Assembly: GCF_013337045.2 (NCBI RefSeq)
Contig: NZ_CP118259.1
Span: 2,356,001-2,420,000 of the forward strand
Length of the DNA stretch: 64,000 nt
Reading direction: 5' to 3'
DNA from: Agrobacterium vitis
Lineage (GTDB): Bacteria; Pseudomonadota; Alphaproteobacteria; Rhizobiales; Rhizobiaceae
This document shows positions 41,378-50,107 of the stretch, one piece after another. The notes below the pieces were generated by a model. The model ran no database searches. It was not told where the DNA came from and saw only the letters and a list, made by a program, of their open reading frames with translations. Position numbers and translations under genes: made by a program. Each line of letters begins with the position of its first letter. Position 1 is the first letter of the stretch.

Positions 41378-42643
41378 TTACTCTCGCTTAAATTTTTCAA
41401 CTTGAAGCTCCCCTCCAACTTTTGTTCCGGCACCCAGTTGCGCTCCCACGCTTCCTTTTACATGAAAGCCTGATTTTCCAACCTTAGCCTCCCCTTCTGC
41501 CGTGTAGCCAACTCCTACGCTTGCACTTGCCTCCCCTCCAAGGCAAACACCCCAATCATAATCGTCCTGCTCGACAGCCTTGCAAAGCTCTTCAGGAAAA
41601 GCCCAGTTCATATTGTTGCTATCGCACGCCCTCTTGATAGGCCTAGCGGGAATAAAGCAACCTTTGACACTCCCTGTCCCCTCGAGAAGGGTCATGTTAG
41701 CGGCGAGCTTTCCGCTGGTTGCCGCCTCGCCTTGTTTGAAGTCGATGGTTGCCTTTCCTTCAACTTTTCCCGATATTTCCGCCGCTTTGACACGTATTCC
41801 TGCCTCCCGAGGCGCTATGCCGTTCTGCCCACCCTTCCACTTGTTATCCCAATCAAGAAGCCCTGCTTTTCTCCCAACTGATAATTTCGCTCCATACACA
41901 TCACTGTCTTCAGTTTTAAACCGACCGGCAGTGAATTCCGCTTCAGACTGAGCACCGAATACATTTAGCTCGTATTGATGGATGCCCTCTTCATCTTTTT
42001 CTGATTTAACTGCGTATTTTTTATTAAACTCATCTGGTTTGTATTTTATTCCTTGCTCTACCGTTTTATCCTTCTTTAAAGGATCGGAGCCAGGAGCAGC
42101 ATTCGTTTTAACTTCGTTCTCTTTCTTCGAAAACAAACTCCATTCAGACTCTTTTTTTTCTTCTTTTTTATTGTCTGAAGGCGCTGCTAACGTTTCATTT
42201 GCATCTCTTTTACTCGCATACTCGACGAGTTTTTTTAAGTCTTCCCTAGAATTCAGATCGTTATCTGAAAATAATTTGGGCTTCTCCTGAAAAAAGGAAC
42301 TGTATCTGTCCGTAGATTTTTGATAACCAACATGGCAGCCTGCGGGACAGTTTTCGCCGTGAAGCACAGGCTTCCATGGCGAACTGTCATCTTTCGTTCG
42401 ACCGCCATCCGAAGACGCCTCACCGGCACCCAAAACATCTTTGTGATGCACATGTTTAAATTCATCTTCTTGCTTCGTGGTTCTGTGCTCGGCATCTGGC
42501 AAGGCACCAATCGGGTCGGGCTTTGGGTAAGGCGACGGAGAAAGTGGGACGGGCTTTAAAAGCGTGTCCGACATAGCTTTTCGAAAAGCCACAGGATAAT
42601 AAGATTCCGGTCTATCAAAAAAGCTTCTCAAGCGATCTGACAT
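41378..42643 (-). CDS. Candidate VgrG-linked effector of unknown family
   Basis: 421 aa, starting 15 bp after the vgrG stop. The N-terminal third is proline/acid-rich and probably disordered (PVPLSPSPYPKPDP, then NKKEEKKESEWSLFSKKENE). The C-terminal half is a run of glycine/alanine-rich alternating strands (GKVEGKATIDFKQGEAATSG, AANMTLLEGTGSVKGC, GGEASASVGVGYTAEGEAKV, GSVGAQLGAGTKVGGELQVE), reminiscent of amphipathic membrane-active beta repeats. There is a pair of cysteine-containing segments (IKRACDSNNMNWAFPEELCK). No PAAR, nuclease or peptidase motif is seen. The two exported partners downstream suggest a target in the envelope. Effector status is inferred from position. Confidence 0.65.
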   Translation of the reverse strand: MSDRLRSFFDRPESYYPVAFRKAMSDTLLKPVPLSPSPYPKPDPIGALPDAEHRTTKQEDEFKHVHHKDVLGAGEASSDGGRTKDDSSPWKPVLHGENCPAGCHVGYQKSTDRYSSFFQEKPKLFSDNDLNSREDLKKLVEYASKRDANETLAAPSDNKKEEKKESEWSLFSKKENEVKTNAAPGSDPLKKDKTVEQGIKYKPDEFNKKYAVKSEKDEEGIHQYELNVFGAQSEAEFTAGRFKTEDSDVYGAKLSVGRKAGLLDWDNKWKGGQNGIAPREAGIRVKAAEISGKVEGKATIDFKQGEAATSGKLAANMTLLEGTGSVKGCFIPARPIKRACDSNNMNWAFPEELCKAVEQDDYDWGVCLGGEASASVGVGYTAEGEAKVGKSGFHVKGSVGAQLGAGTKVGGELQVEKFKRE

Positions 42644-42657
42644 GATTTGGCGGCCTA

Positions 42658-44745
42658 TTAGTTCTGATGAATTTCCAGCGCTTTTAGATAGATTTTTCCG
42701 TCTTTTACATGGATCGACGCATCTTTTCCGACCTGCAGAAGAAATTCCTCGCCAACATATATACGACGGCTTTTGCCGATATCTTCCTGGTAGTCACCAC
42801 GAACTATGAGACTTTTCTTCCTGCCAACCGTGGTCTGTTGAACATTCCCCACAATGGTTGACTTAACCACCCCAACAACCTCGGAAGAGCCGCCATTTAC
42901 AATTTCAGATTTATTTTTCTCAACGAATAGCTGGAAGTTCCCCTTTCCAGGATTAAGCGGATCGGGAATATGGAATTTCTCTAGAAGACCTCCAACGCTT
43001 TTAAATAAATTCCCCGTCCGGGATAAGAGGAACTCAGAAAGCTTGTTCCGCCCAACTGCAATCGACATGTTTCCGGCGATTACCTCTTCATGATCTCCGG
43101 CAACCTGTATGGTTTTGTCGCGACCAATGAATTCGTGTTGATCGTTTTCTATTCTTTTGGATCTGTCGTTAAGAACGTGAACATTCATATCCTTTTGGGC
43201 ATGAAGATATATTTCCTCGCGTTCCTTCTCATCTTCGAAGCTCAATTCATTGAAACCTTTACCCTGGTGAGTATTCGTACGGAACACGCTCTTTGTCTTA
43301 TTCGCAGGTAAGGTATAAGGCACAGCATTCTTCGGGTTCGGCACCACGCCAGTCACCAAAGGCCGATCTGGATCGCCGTCGATAAAGGCAACCATCACCT
43401 CCATGCCGATCCGTGGGATGATCTGCCCTCCCCACTGGCCGCCCGCCCAGTTCTGGGCAACCCGCACCCAGCACGTATCACTGCCATCCTTCTTTGCCTT
43501 GCGATCCCAGGGATACCAGACCTTGATGCGGCCATACTGGTCGGTGTGGATCTCTTCACCCGATGGTCCGGCGACGATCGCCACCTGCGCTCCCTCAATG
43601 CGGGGGCGTTTCGTGTCGCGATGCGGGGTTAGCGGCACGCGTGACGGGATAGCCTCGAACTCATTGCGATATTCTGGTTCGTTCTCCGTCGTTTCATAGG
43701 AGCGATCAACGACCCAATGGGTAATCCGGGTCATCACATGCTCTTCGTATTTGTGTTCCGGATGCGGCTCCTCATAGGGCGTGAACCATCGTCCGGCTTC
43801 CAGAAAACGCACATTGGATTTGCCCGTCACCCGCTCATGATCGGCTTCTGTTGCTTGCATGCGAAAGGTCTCCGCCTGTTCGGCTTCCTTCCCATCGCTG
43901 ATGCGGGCCGGATATTCGTAAAGCTCACGCTGCTTGGCGCCGGGCATCTGGATCAGTGACGGCGTGACATTCAGCGGTACAGTGCTGGGCGTCTCGAAAT
44001 TCCAGTCCGCACCGGCACGCTGGCCGGGGACATAGGAGAATTGCCGCATCCATTCGTTGATATGATTGCGATCAGATGAGCCCTGGGCTAATCTGACTTT
44101 ATCTTCTCCCTCTGCCGCAGCCGATGGCTTGCTCCAGGCCACCTTGCTGTCGCTGACCTTCAGCCGGTGAACGCCTTTCTCATGTTCAAACCAGTAGAAC
44201 AACCCGTCCTGCTCGAAGCGGCGCAGCAGGTAATCGAGGTCCGTTTCATTCCATTGGACAGAAAACTCTCGCGATGGCGGTGTCTTGTGCAGAGGGGCAT
44301 AGGCGGCACTGGGAAGACCGTGTTCAGAGAGCAATGTTTCCATCACCTGGATGGCCGTCATATTCTGCCAGATCCGGCAATCGGAGCGGCGCGACAGCAG
44401 CCATAGTTGCGGACGGATGGTCAGGGTATAGGAGCGCAGCCCACGCGTCACCGGCGGTCCCTCGGACAGATTGGTCACCAGTCCATTGAACGGCCGGCGC
44501 ACGCCGTCACCGTCCAGTTCGCCCTGGCGGATTTCGAGCGATACATCGACCAACTTTCCGATTAACTCATCGGGCTTGACCGCCTCACGCTTGGCGCGCA
44601 CCGACAAGGTGATCTCGAACAGACGATTGACGCCTTCGTCAACCATCATCCGTTCAGGCAGCAACTGGTCTTCACCCAAGGGTGACGAGACCTTCAGCAC
44701 ACGGCTTGCTTGAATGAAATCGGTCGGCGACAGAATGTCGTCCAT
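42658..44745 (-). CDS. vgrG: Type VI secretion spike protein VgrG
   Basis: About 695 aa from the ATG at 44745 (GGGGG 7-8 bp upstream); the frame extends to 45087 but this part is noncoding-like. The gp27-like part includes FSVQWNETDLDYLLRRFEQD and GLFYWFEHEKG. The gp5/OB region includes DQYGRIKVWYPWDRKAKKDG, CWVRVAQNWAGGQWGGQIIP and VMVAFIDGDPDRPLVTGVV. The needle has HTHQGKG-like and QVAGDHEEVIAGNMS repeats, ending in short VxxG beta units. It is the delivery protein for both downstream effector sets. No tss structural genes are in the window, so it relies on an apparatus encoded elsewhere. Confidence 0.93.
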   Translation of the reverse strand: MDDILSPTDFIQASRVLKVSSPLGEDQLLPERMMVDEGVNRLFEITLSVRAKREAVKPDELIGKLVDVSLEIRQGELDGDGVRRPFNGLVTNLSEGPPVTRGLRSYTLTIRPQLWLLSRRSDCRIWQNMTAIQVMETLLSEHGLPSAAYAPLHKTPPSREFSVQWNETDLDYLLRRFEQDGLFYWFEHEKGVHRLKVSDSKVAWSKPSAAAEGEDKVRLAQGSSDRNHINEWMRQFSYVPGQRAGADWNFETPSTVPLNVTPSLIQMPGAKQRELYEYPARISDGKEAEQAETFRMQATEADHERVTGKSNVRFLEAGRWFTPYEEPHPEHKYEEHVMTRITHWVVDRSYETTENEPEYRNEFEAIPSRVPLTPHRDTKRPRIEGAQVAIVAGPSGEEIHTDQYGRIKVWYPWDRKAKKDGSDTCWVRVAQNWAGGQWGGQIIPRIGMEVMVAFIDGDPDRPLVTGVVPNPKNAVPYTLPANKTKSVFRTNTHQGKGFNELSFEDEKEREEIYLHAQKDMNVHVLNDRSKRIENDQHEFIGRDKTIQVAGDHEEVIAGNMSIAVGRNKLSEFLLSRTGNLFKSVGGLLEKFHIPDPLNPGKGNFQLFVEKNKSEIVNGGSSEVVGVVKSTIVGNVQQTTVGRKKSLIVRGDYQEDIGKSRRIYVGEEFLLQVGKDASIHVKDGKIYLKALEIHQN

Positions 44746-44965
44746 GGAATGCCCCCATATAACGTCATCAAAAATCGTCAAAACAGCTCGGTGGCGCGAG
44801 CCCACTGTTTCAATCACGCCATCGATGACGAGAATAGGCCAGCCTCCCAAAAGGTCAAGGTCTCGCTTGTGATTTTGATGCACTGTCAATTGAACCCTGG
44901 AACGGATAATCCCCCCGCAATTAACGGGCTTCAAAAATAGAAATTTCTCGGCAATATGATCGAGG

Positions 44966-45170
44966 AGATTTGATGAAGACGAGCAGATCGCTGATATCCT
45001 CATAGGGTTGACGCGAGCAAAGAAGAACTGGGGTTTTGGTTTGTGCTTCCTTTCCCTGCGTAACGTCCAGGGCATCGCTGGAACCATAAACAGGGGTTTA
45101 CCGCATCTACCGCGAGCTGGAATTGAATCTCTGGATCAATCCATGCAAGCGTCTGAAGCGAGATAAGCGC
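44966..45170 (+). pseudogene. IS3-family transposase (OrfB) fragment, frameshifted
   Basis: In three pieces and shifting frames it reads RFDEDEQIADILIGLTRAKK, NWGFGLCFLSLRNVQG, WNHK and VYRIYRELELNLWINPCKRL, which follow the start of an IS3-family OrfB (NWGFGLCFLYLRNVKGFGWN.. type). At least two frameshifts occur near 45075-45097. No terminal inverted repeats remain. It is the first of three gene fragments upstream of vgrG. Confidence 0.75.
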
Positions 45171-45171
45171 G

Positions 45172-45470
45172 GCACATCGTATCAAGCGGGAGCTGACCGA
45201 AGAAAGAGTGCCCTTCATGCAGGATGCATGCCCGCATTGCTGGATGAGCCTGCCTGTTCCGGATGGCCGCATTTTTATCGGCTTGGATGGCGGCCACATC
45301 CGAGACCGCGACAATCGCAAAAAGAAGTTCGAACTAATCGTGGGTCGTTCGATACCTGAAGACCGTGATCCGCGGCATATCCGCTTCGTCGAGGGTCATG
45401 CTCGAAAGCCGCAACGACCCATCCTCGACCATCTAAAAAAGCAAGGTGTTCAGGCAAATCAGGATATCAG
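45172..45470 (+). pseudogene. ISKra4-family transposase fragment
   Basis: AHRIKRELTEERVPF, CPHCWMSLPVPDGRIFIGLD, GGHIRDRDNRKKKFELIVGR and KPQRPILDHLKKQGVQANQD form an internal section of an ISKra4-family transposase (the GLDGG..R and FELIVG signatures). Both ends are missing; it is joined to an IS3 fragment before and a serine-hydrolase fragment after. Confidence 0.75.
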
Positions 45471-45599
45471 GCTATTGCCATTGTGCCGTCAAAGCATCTG
45501 GTTGTCGTGCAGACTGTCGATCCGGCTCAAAACGCGAAGGGTGTCCGGACGAGCCATTTCGTCAAGCTGTTGCAACAGCTCGCCACCGCTGCGCCGTGA
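45471..45599 (+). pseudogene. C-terminal fragment of a serine hydrolase (beta-lactamase-like)
   Basis: 43 codons ending at TGA 45597-45599: AIAIVPSKHLVVVQTVDPAQ, NAKGVRTSHFVKLLQQLATAAP. This matches the end of class C beta-lactamase-like / 6-aminohexanoate-dimer-hydrolase proteins. The rest of the gene is absent, replaced by the ISKra4 remnant, so an IS insertion followed by deletion is likely. The DUF930 gene begins 9 bp later. Confidence 0.65.
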
Positions 45600-45608
45600 C
45601 GCGTTGTG

Positions 45609-46310
45609 ATGAGGCGGGCGGGAGCGGAAAATCAGGTAAGCAGGTGGGGCTTTGCTGCATCCGCCTTTCTGCACATCGCCCTTTGCGTCCTCGCATACCT
45701 CCTGCCGGTTCCACTACAATTACTGTCCCCGAAAGAGGAAAGCATTGAGGTGGAGATTGTGAATTTTCTGCCGCCAAATTCGGAAGAGAAGCACGAACCC
45801 GCCCGCCCGCCGCCTCTTGCAGTGCAGGAGGATGCTGTTCCGGTAGGCAAATCCGAGCAACAGGCAACGCCGACAGTTCTTCAAGAGATCCAGGCACAGG
45901 ATGACACCTCGGCAATGGTGAAGCCCTCGCGCATGTTGTCGGAGAAGGTTCTTGACGATCCCCGTAGCCGAAAGGCGAGAAAGGAACTGGCAACACTCGC
46001 ACCCGCCGATCAGGTCGAGCAGCTCTGCGGCCTCGAAGCCATGGCCCAGGTCGGGGCATGGAGTAAGGAGCTTCGGCCTGATCGCGTGGTAGCTTATGCT
46101 ATGGCAGACCCGAAGATGGTAGGGAGCGCCTTTTCAGCAGATGGCGCAGCGCTTCACAGCAAGAAGGACTGGTACACGCTTAAATTCAAGTGCGAGCTGA
46201 CCCCGGACCACAAGAAGGTCGCCGCGTTTGAGTTTCTGGTGGGTGACCCCATTCCCAAAAATGAATGGGGCGAGCACAGCTTGCCTGATGAGAGTGGATC
46301 GCTCGATTGA
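45609..46310 (+). CDS. DUF930 domain protein, membrane-anchored
   Basis: 233 aa from the ATG at 45609. One N-terminal membrane helix (GFAASAFLHIALCVLAYLLP), a proline-rich linker (HEPARPPPLAVQ), then the DUF930 domain (about 110-233) with MLSEKVLDDPRSRKARKELA, TLAPADQVEQLCGLEAMAQV and FKCELTPDHKKVAAFEFLVG. TonB-like architecture at the N-terminus, periplasmic C-terminal domain of unknown function. Single gene directly after the IS remnants. Confidence 0.85.
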   Translation: MRRAGAENQVSRWGFAASAFLHIALCVLAYLLPVPLQLLSPKEESIEVEIVNFLPPNSEEKHEPARPPPLAVQEDAVPVGKSEQQATPTVLQEIQAQDDTSAMVKPSRMLSEKVLDDPRSRKARKELATLAPADQVEQLCGLEAMAQVGAWSKELRPDRVVAYAMADPKMVGSAFSADGAALHSKKDWYTLKFKCELTPDHKKVAAFEFLVGDPIPKNEWGEHSLPDESGSLD

Positions 46311-46736
46311 TCGTTACCCCCTTGTTCGGAAGCACGAGGCCAAGCATGGGAATGGCTTTTGAGCGCCTTACCGGCTGAAATGGCCGCATACCGGCTGTCC
46401 AAGGTTTGGTCCCAGAGCAATACGTCTCACCCAGGTCTGATCAAAACCCTTCGCCGTCATCCCCCTTGCGCGCAGGTATCAGTGCCACTCTACAGCAGCA
46501 CTAAAACCCGGAGCGCTGCCGCAATTTCCCTCTCAGCGGGGAAAATCAAAGCGGGCTACGGAGGACACTTCCGAGCAGCAAAAGGCTTTCGATATATCGA
46601 GGGGATAGATCTTCGGTAGCCGAGTGGCGATTATGTTTTCATGTCCAGAAGCTAATGCCAATCTGTCCGAAAGGTCGCGCGGCGCCACAGTAAGGGCAAG
46701 GAAAGACTGATAAATCAATTATATCAATAAGTTCGA
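46311..46736. other. Gene-free stretch before tRNA-Arg
   Basis: No convincing ORF, repeat or RNA recognised on either strand. Confidence 0.35.
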
Positions 46737-46813
46737 TGGCGCACCCGACAGGATTCGAACCTGTGACCTTTGGAATCGGAATCCAACACTCTATCCAGCT
46801 GAGCTACGGGTGC
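46737..46813 (-). tRNA. tRNA-Arg (anticodon CCG)
   Basis: The minus strand folds as GCACCCG acceptor, TAGCTCAGCTGGATAGA D-arm, anticodon stem TTGGA/TCCAA with loop TTCCGAT (anticodon CCG, reading CGG), T-arm with GGTTCGAATCC, and encoded CCA end. All stems pair normally. tRNA genes are common integration targets, but no integrase or att repeat is seen beside it. Confidence 0.95.
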
Positions 46814-47105
46814 GTTCAGATGAGCACTTGTGGTGCGAAGCGGTACATAGCCTAGTCTGACGGTCGCATCAATGGTGAATTTGTGTTCGATCCACAGAAG
46901 CCACCTCACGAGAAGGCATCTCTAAATTAAGAGATTGTGGATATAGAAGTTTTACTTCTATATTGTTTCAGGGGGAAATCATTCAATTGAAGAATTATCT
47001 TGTACCCGTATGTTAAGAAGGGTAAAGATAATTTGTCATTAAGAGTCGGAACATGCCTGATTGTGGGATCGGGCATTGGTCACGGGAGGTTTGTAGTCTA
47101 GGGGC

Positions 47106-47579
47106 ATGAGCAATCAACATTTTATTGGTGAGGGCACTGGCGTTCGACAAGGGGTTGTCGATTATTCAGGGCTAGCCTATTCACTCGGCTTTCGTGTCAG
47201 GCGCGCACAACTGGCTATTTTGCAGGACTTTCAGGATGTTCTCGGTGGTCATGATATCCGGCCAGCTGATTTTTCCGTTCTGTCGATCATTGCCGGTAAT
47301 TCCGGAATGAAGCAAAGCGACGTTGCCTCGACGCTGGCAATCCAGCGGGCCAATTTCGTGGCAATCGTCGATGGATTGGAAGACAAGGGCCTTATCGAGC
47401 GCCGTCGCTCGGATACGGATCGCCGCGTCTATTTTCTTCACCTGACGCCCAAGGGTTCGGCATTTCTCGAAGAGCTTTTGCCGAAGTGGCGCGAGCATGA
47501 GGAAAAATTCATCGGTCGGCTTGGCGGATCGGAAAAACGCGATCAACTGATTGAATTGCTGAAGTCGATTTCCGAATAA
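47106..47579 (+). CDS. MarR-family transcriptional regulator
   Basis: 157 aa. A winged helix with DFSVLSIIAGNSGMKQSDVA, STLAIQRANFVAIVDGLEDK and IERRRSDTDRRVYFLHLTPK (the DR..R wing) followed by a dimerisation helix. MarR proteins typically repress genes in response to phenolics or other ligands. It is monocistronic, ends in a hairpin and has no obvious target beside it, so the regulon is unknown. Confidence 0.92.
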   Translation: MSNQHFIGEGTGVRQGVVDYSGLAYSLGFRVRRAQLAILQDFQDVLGGHDIRPADFSVLSIIAGNSGMKQSDVASTLAIQRANFVAIVDGLEDKGLIERRRSDTDRRVYFLHLTPKGSAFLEELLPKWREHEEKFIGRLGGSEKRDQLIELLKSISE

Positions 47580-47590
47580 TAATCAATCAT

Positions 47591-47622
47591 ACTCAGGCCC
47601 GGAGTCATATCCGGACCTGAGT
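47591..47622 (+). terminator. Hairpin after the MarR gene
   Basis: 13-bp stem ACTCAGGCCCGGA / TCCGGACCTGAGT with one mismatch and a 6-base loop, 11 bp past the stop. Confidence 0.65.
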
Positions 47623-47705
47623 TATCGCATTGAAATCCGGCAAGAAATTACCGCTATCGCCTGCCCTGCCCGACAAACAAGAGCTTTTTCGTGACACCCT
47701 GATTT

Positions 47706-48173
47706 CTAAGATCTTGTCTTCAAAGCCTGATCTATCAATTGATTGGCAATGGTCATCCGGGTATGAGCCGCATCCGCAAATAACGGATGAACCAGGTCGG
47801 GGTGATTGAGTTGCGCAAACGCTCTCCGCTTCGCTTTCAAGCTTGAAGCCTCGTCATTATCAGCAATACCCAGATCCTCCGCGACCTCCTCCGGCGCAAG
47901 ACGCGCGAGGTAAGCAGGCATTTCAGGGGGAGCCACCTCTTCCTTGGCCAATTCTGCCTCGGAAACAGCGTCCTCATCCGGCATCAGCTCGAGATATTGC
48001 TCTTGTGCCCACACCGCAGCGGCTTGTGGCACATGGCTGTTTTCCTGAACGAATCCGGTATTCAATCCGGAGACGCGGTAGTGATTGGCCTCACCCTCCA
48101 GTTCGGCCTTTTCCGCCTCTTCATTGGAAAGCCGCTCGACGACGGATTGAAAGATCGATTGTCCAAACAACAT
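47706..48173 (-). CDS. J-domain-like protein
   Basis: 155 aa. The C-terminal part (about 95-155) reads EVAEDLGIADNDEASSLKAK, RRAFAQLNHPDLVHPLF and TRMTIANQLIDQAL: an HPD tripeptide after a basic helix, followed by a helix, as in DnaJ J-domains. The N-terminal 90 residues are acidic (VSEAELAKEEVAPPEMPAYL). Such short J-like proteins could recruit DnaK to a specific client; the client is unknown. It follows the transglutaminase operon across a hairpin. Confidence 0.7.
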   Translation of the reverse strand: MLFGQSIFQSVVERLSNEEAEKAELEGEANHYRVSGLNTGFVQENSHVPQAAAVWAQEQYLELMPDEDAVSEAELAKEEVAPPEMPAYLARLAPEEVAEDLGIADNDEASSLKAKRRAFAQLNHPDLVHPLFADAAHTRMTIANQLIDQALKTRS

Positions 48174-48199
48174 CGCGCCTGTCCTGATTTGCCAAGAAC

Positions 48200-48256
48200 T
48201 CTACAGCACAACGGACAAAACCGGAATTGGTTTCCGACCAATCCCGGTTTGTAGAG
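48200..48256. terminator. Extended hairpin between the transglutaminase operon and the J-domain gene
   Basis: 14-bp stem AAACCGGAATTGGT / ACCAATCCCGGTTT (one mismatch, 5-base loop) inside an outer CTCTAC / GTAGAG pair. Likely the end of the minus-strand transglutaminase operon. Confidence 0.55.
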
Positions 48257-48320
48257 TGAATAGGGTTTCCCGACCACACAGGTGCCGCGCAAAACCGCGA
48301 TATAGATCGCTATCCTGCTT

Positions 48321-49145
48321 TCACCCCTGGCTCTGCGACTGGCTTTGAACGGTCTCCGCGACGCTGACAGTTACGGACATGTCCTCCCCCGCCAAACCGA
48401 TGCGCATGCCGGAAACCGGTGCTGCGTCGGCGTAGGACAGGCCAGAGGCAAGCCGCACATAGCGGGCATCCGGGCAGACATTATTAGCGGCATCGAAGCC
48501 GACCCAGCCGAGCGATGGCAGGTGGATTTCGGCCCAGGCATGGGTTGCCGTCTGCTGTTCGACACCATCCATCATCAGATAGCCGGAAATATAGCGGGCG
48601 GGCAGGTTCATCAGCCGTGCTGCGGAAATCATCACATGGGCGTGGTCCTGGCAAACGCCCGTCCCCGCCTCCAATGCCTGCTCGGCGGTGGTTTCCGTCG
48701 TGGTCGCACCAGTCTCATAGCGAACCTGGCTATTCACGCGCGCCATCAGGTCGTGCATCCTGGCCAGTTCATTATCACCTGCAAGGCTTTTCACCAGATC
48801 GCGCACCAGCTTTCCGGCCTTAGTGCGCGGCGTATCGCGCAGATAGAGCCAAAGCGGCACATAGCCGGTATGTGCGCCGAACACGCCGGCACGATCCTCG
48901 GTCGTGACCTCGCCCGAGGCAACGATGCGCACGGACTTGGCATCCCCTTCAAAGGACACCAGATGGGTGTGATTGCCGAACTGGTCATTGAAGCCGGCCT
49001 CGACATTGGCACCATCCACCACGATCGTCCAGGATACGACGTGCAATCCGGGATTTTCGATCGGGGTCAACCTGAGCCGCTGGAGCGAGAACTGCACCGG
49101 CTCGTCATAGCTATATTCCGTCACATGATTGATTTTCAGACGCAT
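48321..49145 (-). CDS. Transglutaminase-like cysteine protease family protein
   Basis: 274 aa from the ATG at 49145 (MRLKINHVTEYSYDEPVQFS). The bacterial transglutaminase N-terminal domain is followed by the catalytic core with Cys in GTGVCQDHAHVMISAARL, His in ATHAWAEIHLPSLGWVGFD and Asp in the following FDAANN. It is the third gene of a conserved operon with alpha-E and circularly permuted ATP-grasp proteins, a set predicted by comparative genomics to make or process a small peptide, whose product is not established. Cytosolic, no signal peptide. Confidence 0.9.
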   Translation of the reverse strand: MRLKINHVTEYSYDEPVQFSLQRLRLTPIENPGLHVVSWTIVVDGANVEAGFNDQFGNHTHLVSFEGDAKSVRIVASGEVTTEDRAGVFGAHTGYVPLWLYLRDTPRTKAGKLVRDLVKSLAGDNELARMHDLMARVNSQVRYETGATTTETTAEQALEAGTGVCQDHAHVMISAARLMNLPARYISGYLMMDGVEQQTATHAWAEIHLPSLGWVGFDAANNVCPDARYVRLASGLSYADAAPVSGMRIGLAGEDMSVTVSVAETVQSQSQSQG

Positions 49146-49159
49146 AAACTTAGCCCCGC

Positions 49160-50107
49160 TCAACTGTAGAATCGGTAGCCCTCGTTAATCTCATGCCCCA
49201 GCCGGTTGTTTTGGGAAATGAAACTATCGAGAAACTCGTGCAGGCCCTGATCCATGATCCGGGTGATATTACTGGAGCGCAGCGACGCACGAATGCTGTC
49301 GGCTGTTTCATGGGCAGGCAGCCGCTCGCCATATTCCTTGCCGATATAGCCGAGATTGCTGACGATCTTCTCGTAGCAATAGGCCAGAGACCGCGGCATC
49401 TGACCGTTGATGATCAAGAAATCGGCAATATTGGCGGCGAGATAATCGCCATCATAGACCCAGCGATAAGACCGGTGCGCCGAAACCGAGCGCAGGATCG
49501 ACTCCCACTGGATATTGTCCAGCGACGAACCAACCTGGTTCACCGAGGGCAGCAGCACATAATATTTCACATCGAGAATGCGGCTGGTATTATCGGCCCG
49601 CTCGATGAATGTGCCGATCCGCGCAAAATTATAGATCTCGTTGCGCAGCATCGAGCCGTGGAATGCGCCGCGGATCAGGCCTGCCCGCCGCTTCACCGTA
49701 TCGATGGTTTCCGGCAGGTCGGCGGATTTCAGCCTGCGCGACAGAAGCTGCTTCAGCTCAATCCAGCATTCGTTGGTGGCTTCCCAGGTTTCACGGGTCA
49801 GCGCGGTGCGCACCATGCGGGCATTGTTGCGGGCGCTATCGATGCAGGACATCACGCTGGAGGGATTGGCCGTATCACGCAGCAGAAAATCGATGGCGTC
49901 GGCCGCCGTTACTTTCGGATGGGCTTCCAGAAAAATATCCAGCACGTCGGCGCTTTGCAGCACGCCGGTCCAGTCGTCGTCGGTGGCACCGGAACGGGTC
50001 AGCGAAACCCGCAGGCCCGCATCCACCAGACGCGCAATGTTTTCAGCCCTCTCGATATAGCGGAACATCCAGTAGAGGCCGTTTGCAGTTCTTCCCAGCA
50101 TGACCAT
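49160..50107 (-). CDS. Alpha-E domain protein
   Basis: 315 aa from the ATG at 50107 (GGAGG 4 bp upstream; overlaps the ATP-grasp stop by 1 bp in TGATG); a second ATG at 50101 is an alternative. Almost entirely helical: LGRTANGLYWMFRYIERAEN near the N-terminus, RETWEATNECWIELKQLL and the C-terminal LHEFLDSFISQNNRLGHEI. Alpha-E proteins always accompany circularly permuted ATP-grasp and transglutaminase genes and probably form a complex with them; biochemical function is unknown. Confidence 0.92.
   Translation of the reverse strand: MVMLGRTANGLYWMFRYIERAENIARLVDAGLRVSLTRSGATDDDWTGVLQSADVLDIFLEAHPKVTAADAIDFLLRDTANPSSVMSCIDSARNNARMVRTALTRETWEATNECWIELKQLLSRRLKSADLPETIDTVKRRAGLIRGAFHGSMLRNEIYNFARIGTFIERADNTSRILDVKYYVLLPSVNQVGSSLDNIQWESILRSVSAHRSYRWVYDGDYLAANIADFLIINGQMPRSLAYCYEKIVSNLGYIGKEYGERLPAHETADSIRASLRSSNITRIMDQGLHEFLDSFISQNNRLGHEINEGYRFYS

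Noticed and set aside
44746..45087. Upstream extension of the VgrG frame
   Set aside because: VgrG proteins begin near the DDILSPTDFIQ segment; the extension covers AT-rich noncoding DNA and IS debris.
45208..45609. 133-codon ORF as an intact protein
   Set aside because: The first ~85 codons are an internal ISKra4 piece and the rest is out of frame with a serine-hydrolase remnant; no complete domain.
46724..46909. 61-codon minus-strand ORF
   Set aside because: It overlaps the tRNA-Arg gene completely.
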